Shown piece after piece: positions 27,062 to 36,083 of a DNA stretch of 64,000 nucleotides; position 1 is the first letter of the stretch, and each line of letters starts with the position of its first letter. Origin of the DNA: Ignavibacteria bacterium (GTDB lineage Bacteria; Bacteroidota; Ignavibacteria; Ignavibacteriales; Melioribacteraceae); the NCBI GenBank assembly GCA_009773205.1, contig WPAE01000024.1, forward strand, positions 1-64,000. The letters are read 5' to 3'. The notes under the pieces are model-generated. The model saw only the letters and a program-made list of their open reading frames with translations. It made no database searches and was not told the DNA's origin. The position numbers and the translations under genes were made by a program.

Positions 27062-28348
27062 ATGAAAGTAGCAATAATAGGTTCTGGTGGAAGAGAGCAT
27101 GCGCTCGCTCTAAAAATTGCTGAAAGCAAAATTCTTTCTAAACTTTACGCTATTCCCGGAAATCCTGGAATAAAGAACCTTGCTGAAAATTATGAAATAA
27201 ATATTTCAAATCATTCAGTACTAATTCAGTTTTGCTCCGAAAAGGAAATCGATCTGGTGGTTATTGGTCCAGAAAAACCGCTCACAGAAGGCTTAACCGA
27301 TTCTTTGAGGAACGCTGGTTTTGTAGTTTTTGGTCCTTCAAAGAGTGCTGCAAGAATAGAAGGTGAAAAATCCTTTGCAAAAAAATTGATGTTTGAAAAC
27401 AACATTCCAACTGCTTCATTTCATATTTACTTAAAAGAAGATTATGAAGAAGCAATAAAGTATCTGCGTAAAACAAAATATCCTATTGTTATTAAAGCTA
27501 ATGGTATTGCTTCTGGTAAAGGTGTAATTATTGCAGATACTTTTGATGATGCAAAAGAGGCAGTAAAGGAGTGTTTTATAAATTCTTCTTTTGGTTCTGC
27601 CGGCGATAAAATTGTGATTGAAGAATGTATGACAGGGCAGGAAGCTTCTATATTTGCAGTTACCGATGGAACCGATTTTGTGCTTTTACCTGCCGCTCAA
27701 GACCATAAAAGAATTCATGATGGCGATCTTGGAAAAAATACAGGTGGAATGGGAGCATATGCTCCAACTCCATTTGTAGATAAAAATGAACTCCAATTTG
27801 TCTCTGAGAAGATTATTAAGCCCACTTTACAAGCTATGAAAAAAAACGGTTTCGAATTTGTAGGCTGCCTTTATTGCGGTATAATGCTTACGCCAGAGGG
27901 GCCAAAAGTAGTTGAATTCAATTGCCGTTTTGGAGATCCGGAAACTCAAGTAGTTTTGCCTCTTCTTAAAGGAGATTTTTTGAAGCTCCTTTATTCTGCT
28001 GCTATTGGAAAATTGGATTTAGATTCTGTTCAAATTTCTGAAGGTACCGCTGTATGTGTAGTCCTCGCCTCAAAAAACTATCCCGATAGTTCCGAAAAGG
28101 GAATTGTAATAAACGGTTTAGAAAATTTTCCTTCTGGAACTTCTCACATAATTCACTCAGGCACAAAAGAAGTGAATGGCAAAATAGTTACTGATGGCGG
28201 TCGTGTTTTAGGAGTAGTTGCTTCAATAGAACAAAATGATTTAAGAAAATGTAAAGAAATAGCTTATGAAGCTATTTCTAAAATATATTTTGATGGAATG
28301 CAGTTCAGAAAAGATATTTCTGATAAAGGAATTTTAGCAAAAAGCTAA
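27062..28348 (+). CDS. purD: Phosphoribosylamine--glycine ligase
   Basis: 428 residues, the usual PurD length. It is an ATP-grasp enzyme forming glycinamide ribonucleotide from phosphoribosylamine and glycine. Motifs: MKVAIIGSGGREHALALKI at the start, VIGPEKPLTEGL, IVIKANGIASGKGVIIA (ATP-binding), KNTGGMGAYAP, and EFNCRFGDPETQVVLP. The stop codon is one base from the stop of the convergent HIT gene, so no separate terminator separates the two strands. Confidence 0.98.
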   Translation: MKVAIIGSGGREHALALKIAESKILSKLYAIPGNPGIKNLAENYEINISNHSVLIQFCSEKEIDLVVIGPEKPLTEGLTDSLRNAGFVVFGPSKSAARIEGEKSFAKKLMFENNIPTASFHIYLKEDYEEAIKYLRKTKYPIVIKANGIASGKGVIIADTFDDAKEAVKECFINSSFGSAGDKIVIEECMTGQEASIFAVTDGTDFVLLPAAQDHKRIHDGDLGKNTGGMGAYAPTPFVDKNELQFVSEKIIKPTLQAMKKNGFEFVGCLYCGIMLTPEGPKVVEFNCRFGDPETQVVLPLLKGDFLKLLYSAAIGKLDLDSVQISEGTAVCVVLASKNYPDSSEKGIVINGLENFPSGTSHIIHSGTKEVNGKIVTDGGRVLGVVASIEQNDLRKCKEIAYEAISKIYFDGMQFRKDISDKGILAKS

Positions 28349-28349
28349 A

Positions 28350-28700
28350 TCAGCCAGGCGGCCAATTCATTTTTCTTCCGCCAAGAAGATGAATATGAAT
28401 GTGTGGGACTTCTTGACCTGAATCTAAGCCGGAGTTTAACACCAATCTGAATCCGCTTTCAAAAATTCCTAATTGCTTGGCAACAGAATTTGCTGCATCA
28501 AACATTTCTCCTAAAAGCTGAGAATCTTTAACAGAAGAAATCTCTCTTGCAGATTCAATATCGTTTATTTTGGGAATTATCAAAACATGAACCGGCGCTT
28601 GAGGATTTATGTCTTTGAAAGCTAAAACTGTTTCTGATTCGAAAACAACTTGAGCCGGAATTTCTTTACGGATTATTTTTGCAAATATTGTTTCGCCCAT
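28350..28700 (-). CDS. HIT-family (HINT-type) nucleotide-binding protein
   Basis: 116 residues. The histidine triad is H100-I-H102-I-H104 in VPHIHIHLLGG, and the C-terminus MNWPPG is characteristic of the HINT branch. Such proteins hydrolyse purine nucleoside phosphoramidates such as AMP-lysine. It is the last gene of a tightly packed minus-strand operon, 2 bases after the NtrC-type regulator. Confidence 0.95.
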   Translation of the reverse strand: MGETIFAKIIRKEIPAQVVFESETVLAFKDINPQAPVHVLIIPKINDIESAREISSVKDSQLLGEMFDAANSVAKQLGIFESGFRLVLNSGLDSGQEVPHIHIHLLGGRKMNWPPG

Positions 28701-28702
28701 TG

Positions 28703-30055
28703 TTAGTCCTTCTCAATTTCATATTTTTTTAATTTATTGTACAAATGACTTCTTTGTATTCCAAGTATCTCCGCAGTTTTGCTCATATTCCAGCTGTTAG
28801 CGTTAAGCTGCTTAATAATAAAAGCTTTCTCAGCCTTTTCCTTAAATTCTTGAAAGCTGTTTGAGATACTGAAAAGATCTTCTGTTGGTGATGAACTCGA
28901 CTGGATAAATGCATTTACTTCTCTATCTGTGATCTCTACTTTAGAAATCATAATAACAAGCCTTTCAACCACATTTCTAAGTTCCCGAACATTTCCTTTC
29001 CACTGATAGTTTTGCAGTGCTTTCATAGCAGAATGAGAATAGACTTTCTGCGGGAATTTATTTTTGTTGCATATCAATTTTGAAAAATGCTCTATCAGTA
29101 TAGGAATATCATCTTTGCGTTCTCTTAACGGCGGAATGTGAATTGGAATAACATTTAAGCGATGGAATAAATCTTCGCGGAAATTTCCATTTGCTATTAC
29201 TTGTGGCAAATCTTTATTAGTTGCTGATATAATTCTAACATCAACGGCAATCTTGGCAGCCCCTCCGACTCGTTCAATTCTTCCTTCTTCTATAGCTCGT
29301 AAAACTTTTGCCTGCGCCTGCGGGCTCATATCACCAATTTCATCCAAGAATAAGTTGCCGCCATCAGCTAGTTCAAATTTTCCAATACGTTGTTTAATTG
29401 CGCCGGTAAACGAACCTTTTTCATGTCCGAACAATTCAGATTCTATTAACTCTTGAGGGATTGCAGCACAATTAACTTCAATTAACTCACGGTTTGTTCT
29501 TTTGCTTTGTCTATGAATTTCTTGAGCAACTAATTCTTTACCTGTTCCGTTTTCACCGGTAATTAAAATTCTTGCATCTGTTCTAGCCACGAGAGCAATT
29601 GTTTCTAAAATATTTTGAATAGCAGAACTACTTCCAATAATTGTATCTGTATTGAGAAGTTCGGTCTTTAATTTTTTGTTTTCTTTTGTTAGAGAGGCGC
29701 TATTAACAGCATTTCGGACACAAATTAAAAGCTTGTCTCTATCAACCGGTTTTTCGATAAAATCAAACGCACCAAGTTTTGTTGCTTTTACTGCGTTTTC
29801 TATACTGCTGTGAGCAGAAATAACAATTGTTTTCAGTTCTATCTCTTTTTCTCTCATCCAATTGAGAACTTCAAAACCATTTTTCTCCGGCATGTTTATA
29901 TCAAGTAGAAGAGCGCTGTAGTCTCCATACTCCAACTTTGCCAAACCTTCAATCGAATCCGTTGTGTAATCAATCAAATAACCTTCGTATTCAAGAATCA
30001 TTTTAATGCTTTCGCAGATTGCTTGTTCGTCATCAATAATTAAAACTGATCTCAT
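28703..30055 (-). CDS. Sigma-54-dependent response regulator, NtrC type
   Basis: 450 residues in three domains. The receiver has the phosphoacceptor Asp52 (LLLDINMPEKNG), with an acidic DD pair at 8-9 and K102. The AAA+ domain has Walker A GENGTGKE (167-174) and a GSFTGA loop (214-219), a Ser variant of the sigma-54-contacting GAFTGA. The Fis-type helix-turn-helix at the C-terminus is AEILGIQRSHLYNKLKKY. It implies sigma-54 and activates unknown promoters when phosphorylated. No histidine kinase is adjacent, so it is an orphan here. The start overlaps the stop of the upstream secreted-protein gene by 4 bases. Confidence 0.95.
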   Translation of the reverse strand: MRSVLIIDDEQAICESIKMILEYEGYLIDYTTDSIEGLAKLEYGDYSALLLDINMPEKNGFEVLNWMREKEIELKTIVISAHSSIENAVKATKLGAFDFIEKPVDRDKLLICVRNAVNSASLTKENKKLKTELLNTDTIIGSSSAIQNILETIALVARTDARILITGENGTGKELVAQEIHRQSKRTNRELIEVNCAAIPQELIESELFGHEKGSFTGAIKQRIGKFELADGGNLFLDEIGDMSPQAQAKVLRAIEEGRIERVGGAAKIAVDVRIISATNKDLPQVIANGNFREDLFHRLNVIPIHIPPLRERKDDIPILIEHFSKLICNKNKFPQKVYSHSAMKALQNYQWKGNVRELRNVVERLVIMISKVEITDREVNAFIQSSSSPTEDLFSISNSFQEFKEKAEKAFIIKQLNANSWNMSKTAEILGIQRSHLYNKLKKYEIEKD

Positions 30056-30708
30056 AACCCATCTCTTAAATAAAGTAATTGATATGTTAGCAGAGCTTTA
30101 GACGGCTTAGCTGCCGGATTCAGTTTCAACATCTCAGCAAATAATTCTCCCAAATGATTTGCAATAATATCGCGTTTATCGAATCCGCCGTTCGCAAAAA
30201 AACTTTCTTCCGTCTTTTCAACAAAGATACCCATAAATTTTGAGAAGTTGAAAGCACTTATGTTATAGTGTAAGAATGCATTTCCAAAAAAGTGGGAAAG
30301 CTTATCCTTGTCTCCAAAATCAGTTTTAGGTGAACTGATAAATAAGTTTTTTGGAAGGTTAGTTAGCCTTTTGTTAAACAATACTTTTGGCGGTGAAGGA
30401 AGTGGAATTTTCAAAATTCCAAATGGAGTCTCAAAATCTATTTTGTTGAAAGGAAGGCATGTAAATGTTAAGCAAAGTAATGCTTCTGAAATATTGCCTT
30501 TAAAGAAACTTACAGCTTTTTCGTAAATAATATCTATCTGCTCTAAATCCGAATTAGTTTCCTTCAGTTTTAAAAACTCTTCGGAAGCAATATAGTTGGA
30601 TAGATAAAACATACCGCTATAAAAAGAAACTTCTTCTTGCGGAAATATTTTGAAAGTTAAGAGTAACCAAAGTAGAAACACAAAACTAAAAGAAAATTTA
30701 TTTTTCAC
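30052..30708 (-). CDS. Secreted protein of unknown function
   Basis: 218 residues starting with a clear signal peptide (hydrophobic residues 5-21, possible cleavage near KIFPQ-EEV). The mature protein contains a DKDKLSHFFGNAFLHYN segment (about 134-150) that recalls the D-K-x-x-H-F motif of YfiM-like lipoproteins, but the resemblance is short and I do not assign the family. A later DIIANHLGELFAEML helix is also present. No lipobox is seen, so it is probably periplasmic. It lies between meaB (7-base gap) and the NtrC-type regulator (4-base overlap), suggesting a link to that regulator's signal, which is inference. Confidence 0.75.
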   Translation of the reverse strand: MKNKFSFSFVFLLWLLLTFKIFPQEEVSFYSGMFYLSNYIASEEFLKLKETNSDLEQIDIIYEKAVSFFKGNISEALLCLTFTCLPFNKIDFETPFGILKIPLPSPPKVLFNKRLTNLPKNLFISSPKTDFGDKDKLSHFFGNAFLHYNISAFNFSKFMGIFVEKTEESFFANGGFDKRDIIANHLGELFAEMLKLNPAAKPSKALLTYQLLYLRDGL

Positions 30709-30715
30709 TTCGCTT

Positions 30716-31678
30716 TTATTGTTTTACTATCTGATCTTGAAAATCTGAAAATAGATGCTCTGCAACTTCGTAAGGAGATTCTGCACGATTTACAACAATA
30801 GAGAGTTTCTCTTCCAAAATACTAACTCGTTTGTCTCGCCATAAATGATTTCTAATTAATGTTTCCACAATCTCTTTTATTCGGATTCTAAAATGCTCTT
30901 CTCGTTTTGAAAGTAACAACTCGTTATTTTCTAAAAATGATTTGTGGCGTACAATTTCATCGGCTATATCTGAAATACCGGTATTTTCTGAAGCGACCGC
31001 TTTAATAATATTTGGCAGCCAATCTTTTTCCGTATGATCGCGCAGCATTAAAATTGTTCTTAGTGCAGTAACCGCATTTTCAGATCCGGGTCTGTCGCTT
31101 TTGTTAAGCACAAAAAAATCTGCTATTTCCATCAATCCCGCTTTCATTGCTTGTATAGAATCTCCAGACTCTGGAACAAGAACTACAATTGTTGAATCGG
31201 CAGCATTTGCAATATCTAACTCGGATTGTCCAACACCAACTGTTTCAAAAATTATGTACTCATATCCGGCAGCGTCAAGTACATCGGCTGCATCAATTGT
31301 CTTTTTGCTAAGCCCGCCTAAATTTCCGCGCGTTGCCATACTTCTTATAAAAACACCGGGGTCAGTTCCAATTTCACTCATTCTAACTCTATCGCCAAGC
31401 AAAGCTCCGCCTGTAAATGGACTTGTTGGATCTATGGCAATTATTCCAACTGTTTTATTTTGTTTTCTATAATATTTAGTCAATTGATTTGTTAAAGTAG
31501 ATTTACCAGCGCCGGGAGGACCAGTTATTCCAATCCTATAAGCATTGCCGGTTCTCTTATGAAGCTCTTTTAACAGATTAGTAGCTTTTTCATCGCCAGA
31601 TTCAACCAAAGTAATGGCACGTGATACTGACTTCTTTTCTTGTCGAAAAATTTTTTCAATAAAATTATTTGAGATCAT
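30716..31678 (-). CDS. meaB: Methylmalonyl-CoA mutase-associated GTPase MeaB (ArgK family)
   Basis: 320 residues. Walker A GPPGAGKST, the Mg/switch region DPTSPFTGGALLGDRVRM, and FETVGVGQSELDIA are typical of MeaB, the G3E-family GTPase that protects and reloads B12-dependent methylmalonyl-CoA mutase. The NKSDRPG segment supplies guanine specificity. The mutase itself is not in the window. Acyl-CoA carboxylase subunits at 57-59 kb fit a propionyl-CoA to methylmalonyl-CoA route. It overlaps nadD by 4 bases. Confidence 0.93.
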   Translation of the reverse strand: MISNNFIEKIFRQEKKSVSRAITLVESGDEKATNLLKELHKRTGNAYRIGITGPPGAGKSTLTNQLTKYYRKQNKTVGIIAIDPTSPFTGGALLGDRVRMSEIGTDPGVFIRSMATRGNLGGLSKKTIDAADVLDAAGYEYIIFETVGVGQSELDIANAADSTIVVLVPESGDSIQAMKAGLMEIADFFVLNKSDRPGSENAVTALRTILMLRDHTEKDWLPNIIKAVASENTGISDIADEIVRHKSFLENNELLLSKREEHFRIRIKEIVETLIRNHLWRDKRVSILEEKLSIVVNRAESPYEVAEHLFSDFQDQIVKQ

Positions 31679-32283
31679 TTGGAGGTCTTATTTTTACGCC
31701 ATTCTTTGGCTGGTAAGTATAATCTGTTATTAAAAATATATTCTTTTACCTTTTGGGGAACAAGATAATCTATGGTTAAATCGTTTTTTATTCGCTCTCG
31801 AATTTCTGTTGAAGAAATCTCTATGTATGGAGTATCTATAAAAATAGCTTTATCAAAATAAATATTTGTTGCTGTATCTATATTCTCAGTAAAACGTTTC
31901 ATTACAACTACTTTCGCCATATCAAAAATTTTGTTTGGATAAAACCATTTTTCAAAAACTAATAAGTTGTCTAACCCGATTATTAATTCTACTGCATCGT
32001 AAGATTTTTTAAGTTCGCAGAGTGTTTCGTAAGTGTAAGAAATATTTCCTTTGGCAATTTCGTAATCACTTACAAAAAAATTGGAGTTTGATTCTGTTGC
32101 CAATCTTACCATTTCTAATCTGTGAATGTCTTGGATTGGTGTAGAGTCTTGTTTGAGAGGAGAAATATGACTTGGCATAAAAATTATTTTATCAAGATTT
32201 CTCTGTTCCAAGACGAATTGAGTTGTAATTAAATGCCCAAAGTGGATTGGGTCGAAAGTGCCGCCGTACAAACCAATTGCCAT
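31675..32283 (-). CDS. nadD: Nicotinate-nucleotide adenylyltransferase
   Basis: 202 residues. It adenylylates nicotinate mononucleotide in NAD synthesis. The nucleotidyltransferase motif GGTFDPIHFGHL starts at residue 7, and the C-terminal ISSTEIRERI is the ISSTxIR motif of the family. It overlaps meaB by 4 bases and the PrsW-like gene by 1 base, so all are co-transcribed. Confidence 0.96.
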   Translation of the reverse strand: MAIGLYGGTFDPIHFGHLITTQFVLEQRNLDKIIFMPSHISPLKQDSTPIQDIHRLEMVRLATESNSNFFVSDYEIAKGNISYTYETLCELKKSYDAVELIIGLDNLLVFEKWFYPNKIFDMAKVVVMKRFTENIDTATNIYFDKAIFIDTPYIEISSTEIRERIKNDLTIDYLVPQKVKEYIFNNRLYLPAKEWRKNKTSK

Positions 32284-33245
32284 TATTCTTTTCTCATTTC
32301 GTATTTCTTATTATCAATTAAGCTTTTCAAAGCAATTCTATTTTGAACTACTTCATTGTAGTAGAATTCTTTTCGTGCGCCTTTCACTTTTTTGAATTTC
32401 ATTTTGCTAAATGCCAAATGAATAGCAGTTCTAAAATATACTTTTCTTGTATTCTCATCCATCCATCCCTTTTTTAACCGCAGTCTTGTCGAAATAATCG
32501 GTAAGTAATTTTGTGGAATAATACCAAGTGCAACTTCTTCTAACAATTCATGTTCAATAATTTTCTTCTCATTACTCAAAGAAAATTTTAAAACTCCCAG
32601 AAAAACAATAACAAGAATAATTATGAATACAAACCCTAAAAAATAAGTATTGTTGAAGGAAACCGAAGCATTCCAGAAAAAGTGTACGAACATAGAAAAT
32701 ATTAGGGCGAAAAAAGGCAGTAAGCTTCTTACAAACGAATTTGAGTATTTTGCAATTCCTAAAGCTGCACCAAAAATTCCGGTTGAAATTGCATGCATAA
32801 CCGCCGAAAAAAGTGAACGTACAATAACAAGATAAAACCAAGATGAAGCCGTATCGCCATAAGCAACAAAGTAAAGAAAGTTCTCTGTCATTCCAAAGCC
32901 AAATCCAATTGCAGTGCCGTAAACTATTCCGTCTGTTATGTTATCAAAATTCTTGGAGTTCACAGTCCAAAGCAAAAGAATTCCTTTAGCAATCTCCTCC
33001 ACAAACGGCGCAAAAAAAACTGTTTGAATTGCCCCGTCTGTTTCATTTTGTCCTGTAATTCCGGTTGCTACTCCTAAAATTGCAGTACCTATCACACTCA
33101 ATTTTACAGCACCAAATGCGCCCCAAAAAAAATGAAGCAGAACAAATTTAATTGGCTCAGGTTCATATTTATCCATTCGCCAAATCAAAAAAAGGTATAG
33201 AATCATTGGTAATATTGCCGCAAAAAGTGAGGCTGTTACAGGCAT
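32283..33245 (-). CDS. PrsW-family intramembrane metalloprotease
   Basis: 320 residues, strongly hydrophobic with seven to eight predicted transmembrane segments through residue ~215 and a basic, soluble C-terminal part. The family's conserved putative metal ligands appear as EEIAKG (E-E-x-x-K) near residue 86, HAISTGIFG near 150 and HFFWNAS near 189. Well-studied PrsW cleaves an anti-sigma factor in Bacillus; the substrate here is unknown. It is the first gene of the minus-strand operon and diverges from the yceD-rpmF cluster across 105 bases. Confidence 0.85.
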   Translation of the reverse strand: MPVTASLFAAILPMILYLFLIWRMDKYEPEPIKFVLLHFFWGAFGAVKLSVIGTAILGVATGITGQNETDGAIQTVFFAPFVEEIAKGILLLWTVNSKNFDNITDGIVYGTAIGFGFGMTENFLYFVAYGDTASSWFYLVIVRSLFSAVMHAISTGIFGAALGIAKYSNSFVRSLLPFFALIFSMFVHFFWNASVSFNNTYFLGFVFIIILVIVFLGVLKFSLSNEKKIIEHELLEEVALGIIPQNYLPIISTRLRLKKGWMDENTRKVYFRTAIHLAFSKMKFKKVKGARKEFYYNEVVQNRIALKSLIDNKKYEMRKE

Positions 33246-33350
33246 TTTCTAATTTTTTCCATCAAAGATTGTTTTTGTTTCAAAAACGCAAATTCTTGAT
33301 TATAAAAGGTTGGGTGTATATATTTTGACCCGATTTTTTGCATTCTTGAT

Positions 33351-33854
33351 ATGATAATTAAATATACAAATTTTTCAGACGGACTTCACGAGTTCAAGCT
33401 TTCAGAGTCATCAAAGAAACTTGGCTTGGAAGATTTATTCTTTGGCGATATTGAAGTTGATTGTAAGATGGACAAAAGCCCGCACCAAATTGTTTTGGAT
33501 TGCTCATTAACAGCCAGCACTAAATATGATTGCGACCGTTGTGCTAAGGAGACAATAAAAATGGTTAGTAACAATTTTTTGCTTAGCTTTATGTTTACAA
33601 AGGAGAAGCAAGAGTCAGATAATTTCAATTTTAAGATGCTCTCTCCCGAAGAAGATAAAATTGACTTAAGCGCAGATGCTTATGAATATGCAGAACTTGC
33701 GCTTCCAATGAAAAAACTTTGCAATGAAGAATGTAAAGGGCTTTGTCCTAAGTGCGGTAGAAACCTAAACGAAAAATTTTGTAATTGCGATTTAACAATT
33801 GAAAATGATATTTGGGCTCCGTTGAAGAGCTTAAAAGATAAATTTAACAACTAA
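33351..33854 (+). CDS. YceD/DUF177 family protein
   Basis: 167 residues. A mixed beta N-terminus with CDRCAKE is followed by an acidic middle (LSPEEDKIDLSADAYEYAELALPMKKLC), the conserved stretch of YceD proteins. A C-terminal Cys cluster, CNEECKGLCPKCGRN...FCNC, probably binds zinc. The family is implicated in 23S rRNA or ribosome maturation and almost always precedes rpmF, as here (14-base gap). Confidence 0.92.
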   Translation: MIIKYTNFSDGLHEFKLSESSKKLGLEDLFFGDIEVDCKMDKSPHQIVLDCSLTASTKYDCDRCAKETIKMVSNNFLLSFMFTKEKQESDNFNFKMLSPEEDKIDLSADAYEYAELALPMKKLCNEECKGLCPKCGRNLNEKFCNCDLTIENDIWAPLKSLKDKFNN

Positions 33855-33868
33855 AATAAGGTCGTACG

Positions 33869-34048
33869 ATGCCAAATCCGAAACGTAAGATGTCTAAGAG
33901 TAGGAGAGATAAACGCAGAACTCACTATAAGGCAACTGCTCCTTCCCTAACTCGCTGTTCAAATTGTGGTGAGATAAAACTCGCTCATAGAGCTTGCCCA
34001 AACTGCGGTTATTATGCCGGCAGATCAATGTTCGTCCCGGAACAATAA
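33869..34048 (+). CDS. rpmF: 50S ribosomal protein L32
   Basis: 59 residues. The N-terminus [17 protein letters not shown] is the basic rRNA-binding tail of L32, and [20 protein letters not shown] holds the four Cys of a zinc ribbon. Length and placement between yceD and plsX match the standard order. The Cys-containing form is the zinc-binding paralogue type. Confidence 0.97.
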   Translation: MPNPKRKMSKSRRDKRRTHYKATAPSLTRCSNCGEIKLAHRACPNCGYYAGRSMFVPEQ

Positions 34049-34063
34049 ATTTTTTTCGACTTG

Positions 34064-35092
34064 ATGACAGAAACAAATACTCAAAAATGCAGAATTGCAA
34101 TCGATGCTATGGGGGGCGATTTCGCCCCTAAGCACGAAATTCTTGGTGCTTTTGCAGCTATGAAAGAAGATAATTCGTTTGATCTGATTTTAATTGGCGA
34201 CAAAGAAAAAATTCTTGAAGCAGCAATCCAAGAAAATGTAACTATTGATGATAAGATGATTTATCATTCTTCTCAAATAATTGATATGCATGATAAACCG
34301 ACCGATGCAATTAAAAACAAACCGGATTCGTCTCTTGTAGTTGGCACTAAGTTAGTTCGTGAGAAAAAAGCCGATGCATTTGTTTCTGCAGGAAATACCG
34401 GTGCAGTTGCAGCTGTTTCCACTTTATTGATGGGACGCCTCCAGAATGTAGAAAGACCAACGATTGGCAGTTACATCCCTAGTAAGAATAATGCAACTTT
34501 TGTTTTTGATGTTGGCGCTTTTGTTGATGTTAAACCAAATCATTTACTTGGCTATGCAATACTCGGTAACATATTTGTAAAAGAGTTATATAATATTCAA
34601 AATCCTACAATAGGATTATTGAGTGTTGGTGAAGAAGAAGAAAAGGGAAATAAACTGGTAAAAGAAACTTCCCAATTATTACGCGAAACAAATTTGAACT
34701 TTATAGGAAATGTTGAGGGCAGAGATATACTGAATGGAAAATGTAATATTGTTTTGTGCGATGGATTTGTTGGTAATATACTTCTAAAGTTTGGTGAAAG
34801 CGTACCTGGATTTATGAAATATCTGCTGAAGCAGCACTCCGAAACAAGTTTGATTGAAAAAATTAAAATAGGCCTGTTCAAGAATACTCTCAAAAAAGCT
34901 TTAAGTCCGTTAAACCCAGAGCTATATGGCGGCGTTCCGCTTCTTGGTGTAAACGGAATTAGCATTATTGGGCACGGTTCAAGCTCGCCGCTAGCTATTA
35001 AGAACATGATTATTCGTGCAAAAGAAATGTATGATAAAAATCTACTCACAAAATTTGAGGAAGCTTTAAAGCATTATGCAGTCAAAAAATAA
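34064..35092 (+). CDS. plsX: Phosphate acyltransferase PlsX
   Basis: 342 residues from ATG 34064; a TTG directly before it at 34061 is less likely. It converts acyl-ACP to acyl-phosphate for phosphatidic acid synthesis. Motifs include IAIDAMGGDFAPK, VSAGNTGAVAA, ERPTIGSYIP and GGVPLLGVNGISIIGHGSS. It overlaps fabH by 17 bases. A peripheral membrane enzyme in other bacteria. Confidence 0.97.
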   Translation: MTETNTQKCRIAIDAMGGDFAPKHEILGAFAAMKEDNSFDLILIGDKEKILEAAIQENVTIDDKMIYHSSQIIDMHDKPTDAIKNKPDSSLVVGTKLVREKKADAFVSAGNTGAVAAVSTLLMGRLQNVERPTIGSYIPSKNNATFVFDVGAFVDVKPNHLLGYAILGNIFVKELYNIQNPTIGLLSVGEEEEKGNKLVKETSQLLRETNLNFIGNVEGRDILNGKCNIVLCDGFVGNILLKFGESVPGFMKYLLKQHSETSLIEKIKIGLFKNTLKKALSPLNPELYGGVPLLGVNGISIIGHGSSSPLAIKNMIIRAKEMYDKNLLTKFEEALKHYAVKK

Positions 35093-36083
35093 ATTAAGAA
35101 ATGCTACAATAACAGCCGTTGGTATGTACGTTCCACCAAAAATTTTAGATAATAAGTACTTTGAGCAAATTGTTGATACAAACGATGAATGGATTTTAAG
35201 CCGTACTGGAATTAGTGAAAGAAGAATGTTAGAAGAAGGCGCAACAAGCGATTTAGCAGCAGGAGCTTGCTTAGACCTTTTTAAAACTACTTCTGTAAAG
35301 CCGGAAGAAATTGATTGTATTATTGTGGCAACTGTTACTCCAGATATGCTCTTCCCGGCAACCGCCTGTTTAGTACAAAATAAAATTAACGCAAAGAGTG
35401 CTTGGGCATTCGATCTCTCTGCCGCTTGTTCCGGTTTCTTATTTGCACTTAAAACAGGCGCTTGTTTAATTGAAAGCGGCTCCTATCAAAAAGTATTAGT
35501 TGTTGGCGCCGATAAAATGAGTTCGATTACCGATTACACTGACAGAAATACTTGCATTCTTTTTGGTGATGCCGCCTCTGCTGTTCTACTTGAACCAACA
35601 GAAAATTTAGAAGAGGGAATTATTGACCAAATGCTTTTTGTAGATGGAGCGGGCAAAGATGCTCTTTATATGAAAGCTGGTGGAAGTTTGAATCCTGCTT
35701 CTCATGATACGATTGATAAAAAGTGGCACTATATTTACCAAGATGGGAAAGCTGTTTTTAAAGTTGCTGTTAAGGGAATGGCAGATGTTTCTTTTGAGAT
35801 TATGAAAAGAAATGGATTGACAAGTGATGATGTTGCTTACTTAGTGCCTCATCAAGCTAATTTAAGAATTATAGATGCAACAGCAGAACGTATGGGCGTT
35901 TCAAAAGAAAAAGTGATGATCAATATTAACAAGTATGGCAATACAACTGCGGCAACCATTCCAATGTGTTTAACCGAATATTATAGAGATGGAAAAGTTA
36001 AGAAAGGGGACAATTTGATTTTGGCTGCATTCGGCGCTGGATACACATGGGGCTCCATTTATTTGAAATGGAGTATTGACTAA
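35076..36083 (+). CDS. fabH: 3-oxoacyl-ACP synthase III (KASIII)
   Basis: 335 residues. It starts fatty acid synthesis by condensing acetyl-CoA with malonyl-ACP. The Cys-His-Asn triad is visible: Cys118 in LSAACSGFLFA, His in VPHQANLRIIDA and Asn in NINKYGNTTAATIP. It overlaps plsX by 17 bases and fabD by one. Confidence 0.97.
   Translation: MQSKNKLRNATITAVGMYVPPKILDNKYFEQIVDTNDEWILSRTGISERRMLEEGATSDLAAGACLDLFKTTSVKPEEIDCIIVATVTPDMLFPATACLVQNKINAKSAWAFDLSAACSGFLFALKTGACLIESGSYQKVLVVGADKMSSITDYTDRNTCILFGDAASAVLLEPTENLEEGIIDQMLFVDGAGKDALYMKAGGSLNPASHDTIDKKWHYIYQDGKAVFKVAVKGMADVSFEIMKRNGLTSDDVAYLVPHQANLRIIDATAERMGVSKEKVMININKYGNTTAATIPMCLTEYYRDGKVKKGDNLILAAFGAGYTWGSIYLKWSID

Noticed and set aside
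28349-28349. Bidirectional terminator between purD and the HIT gene
   Set aside because: Only one base separates the two stop codons and no hairpin with T-run was found there.
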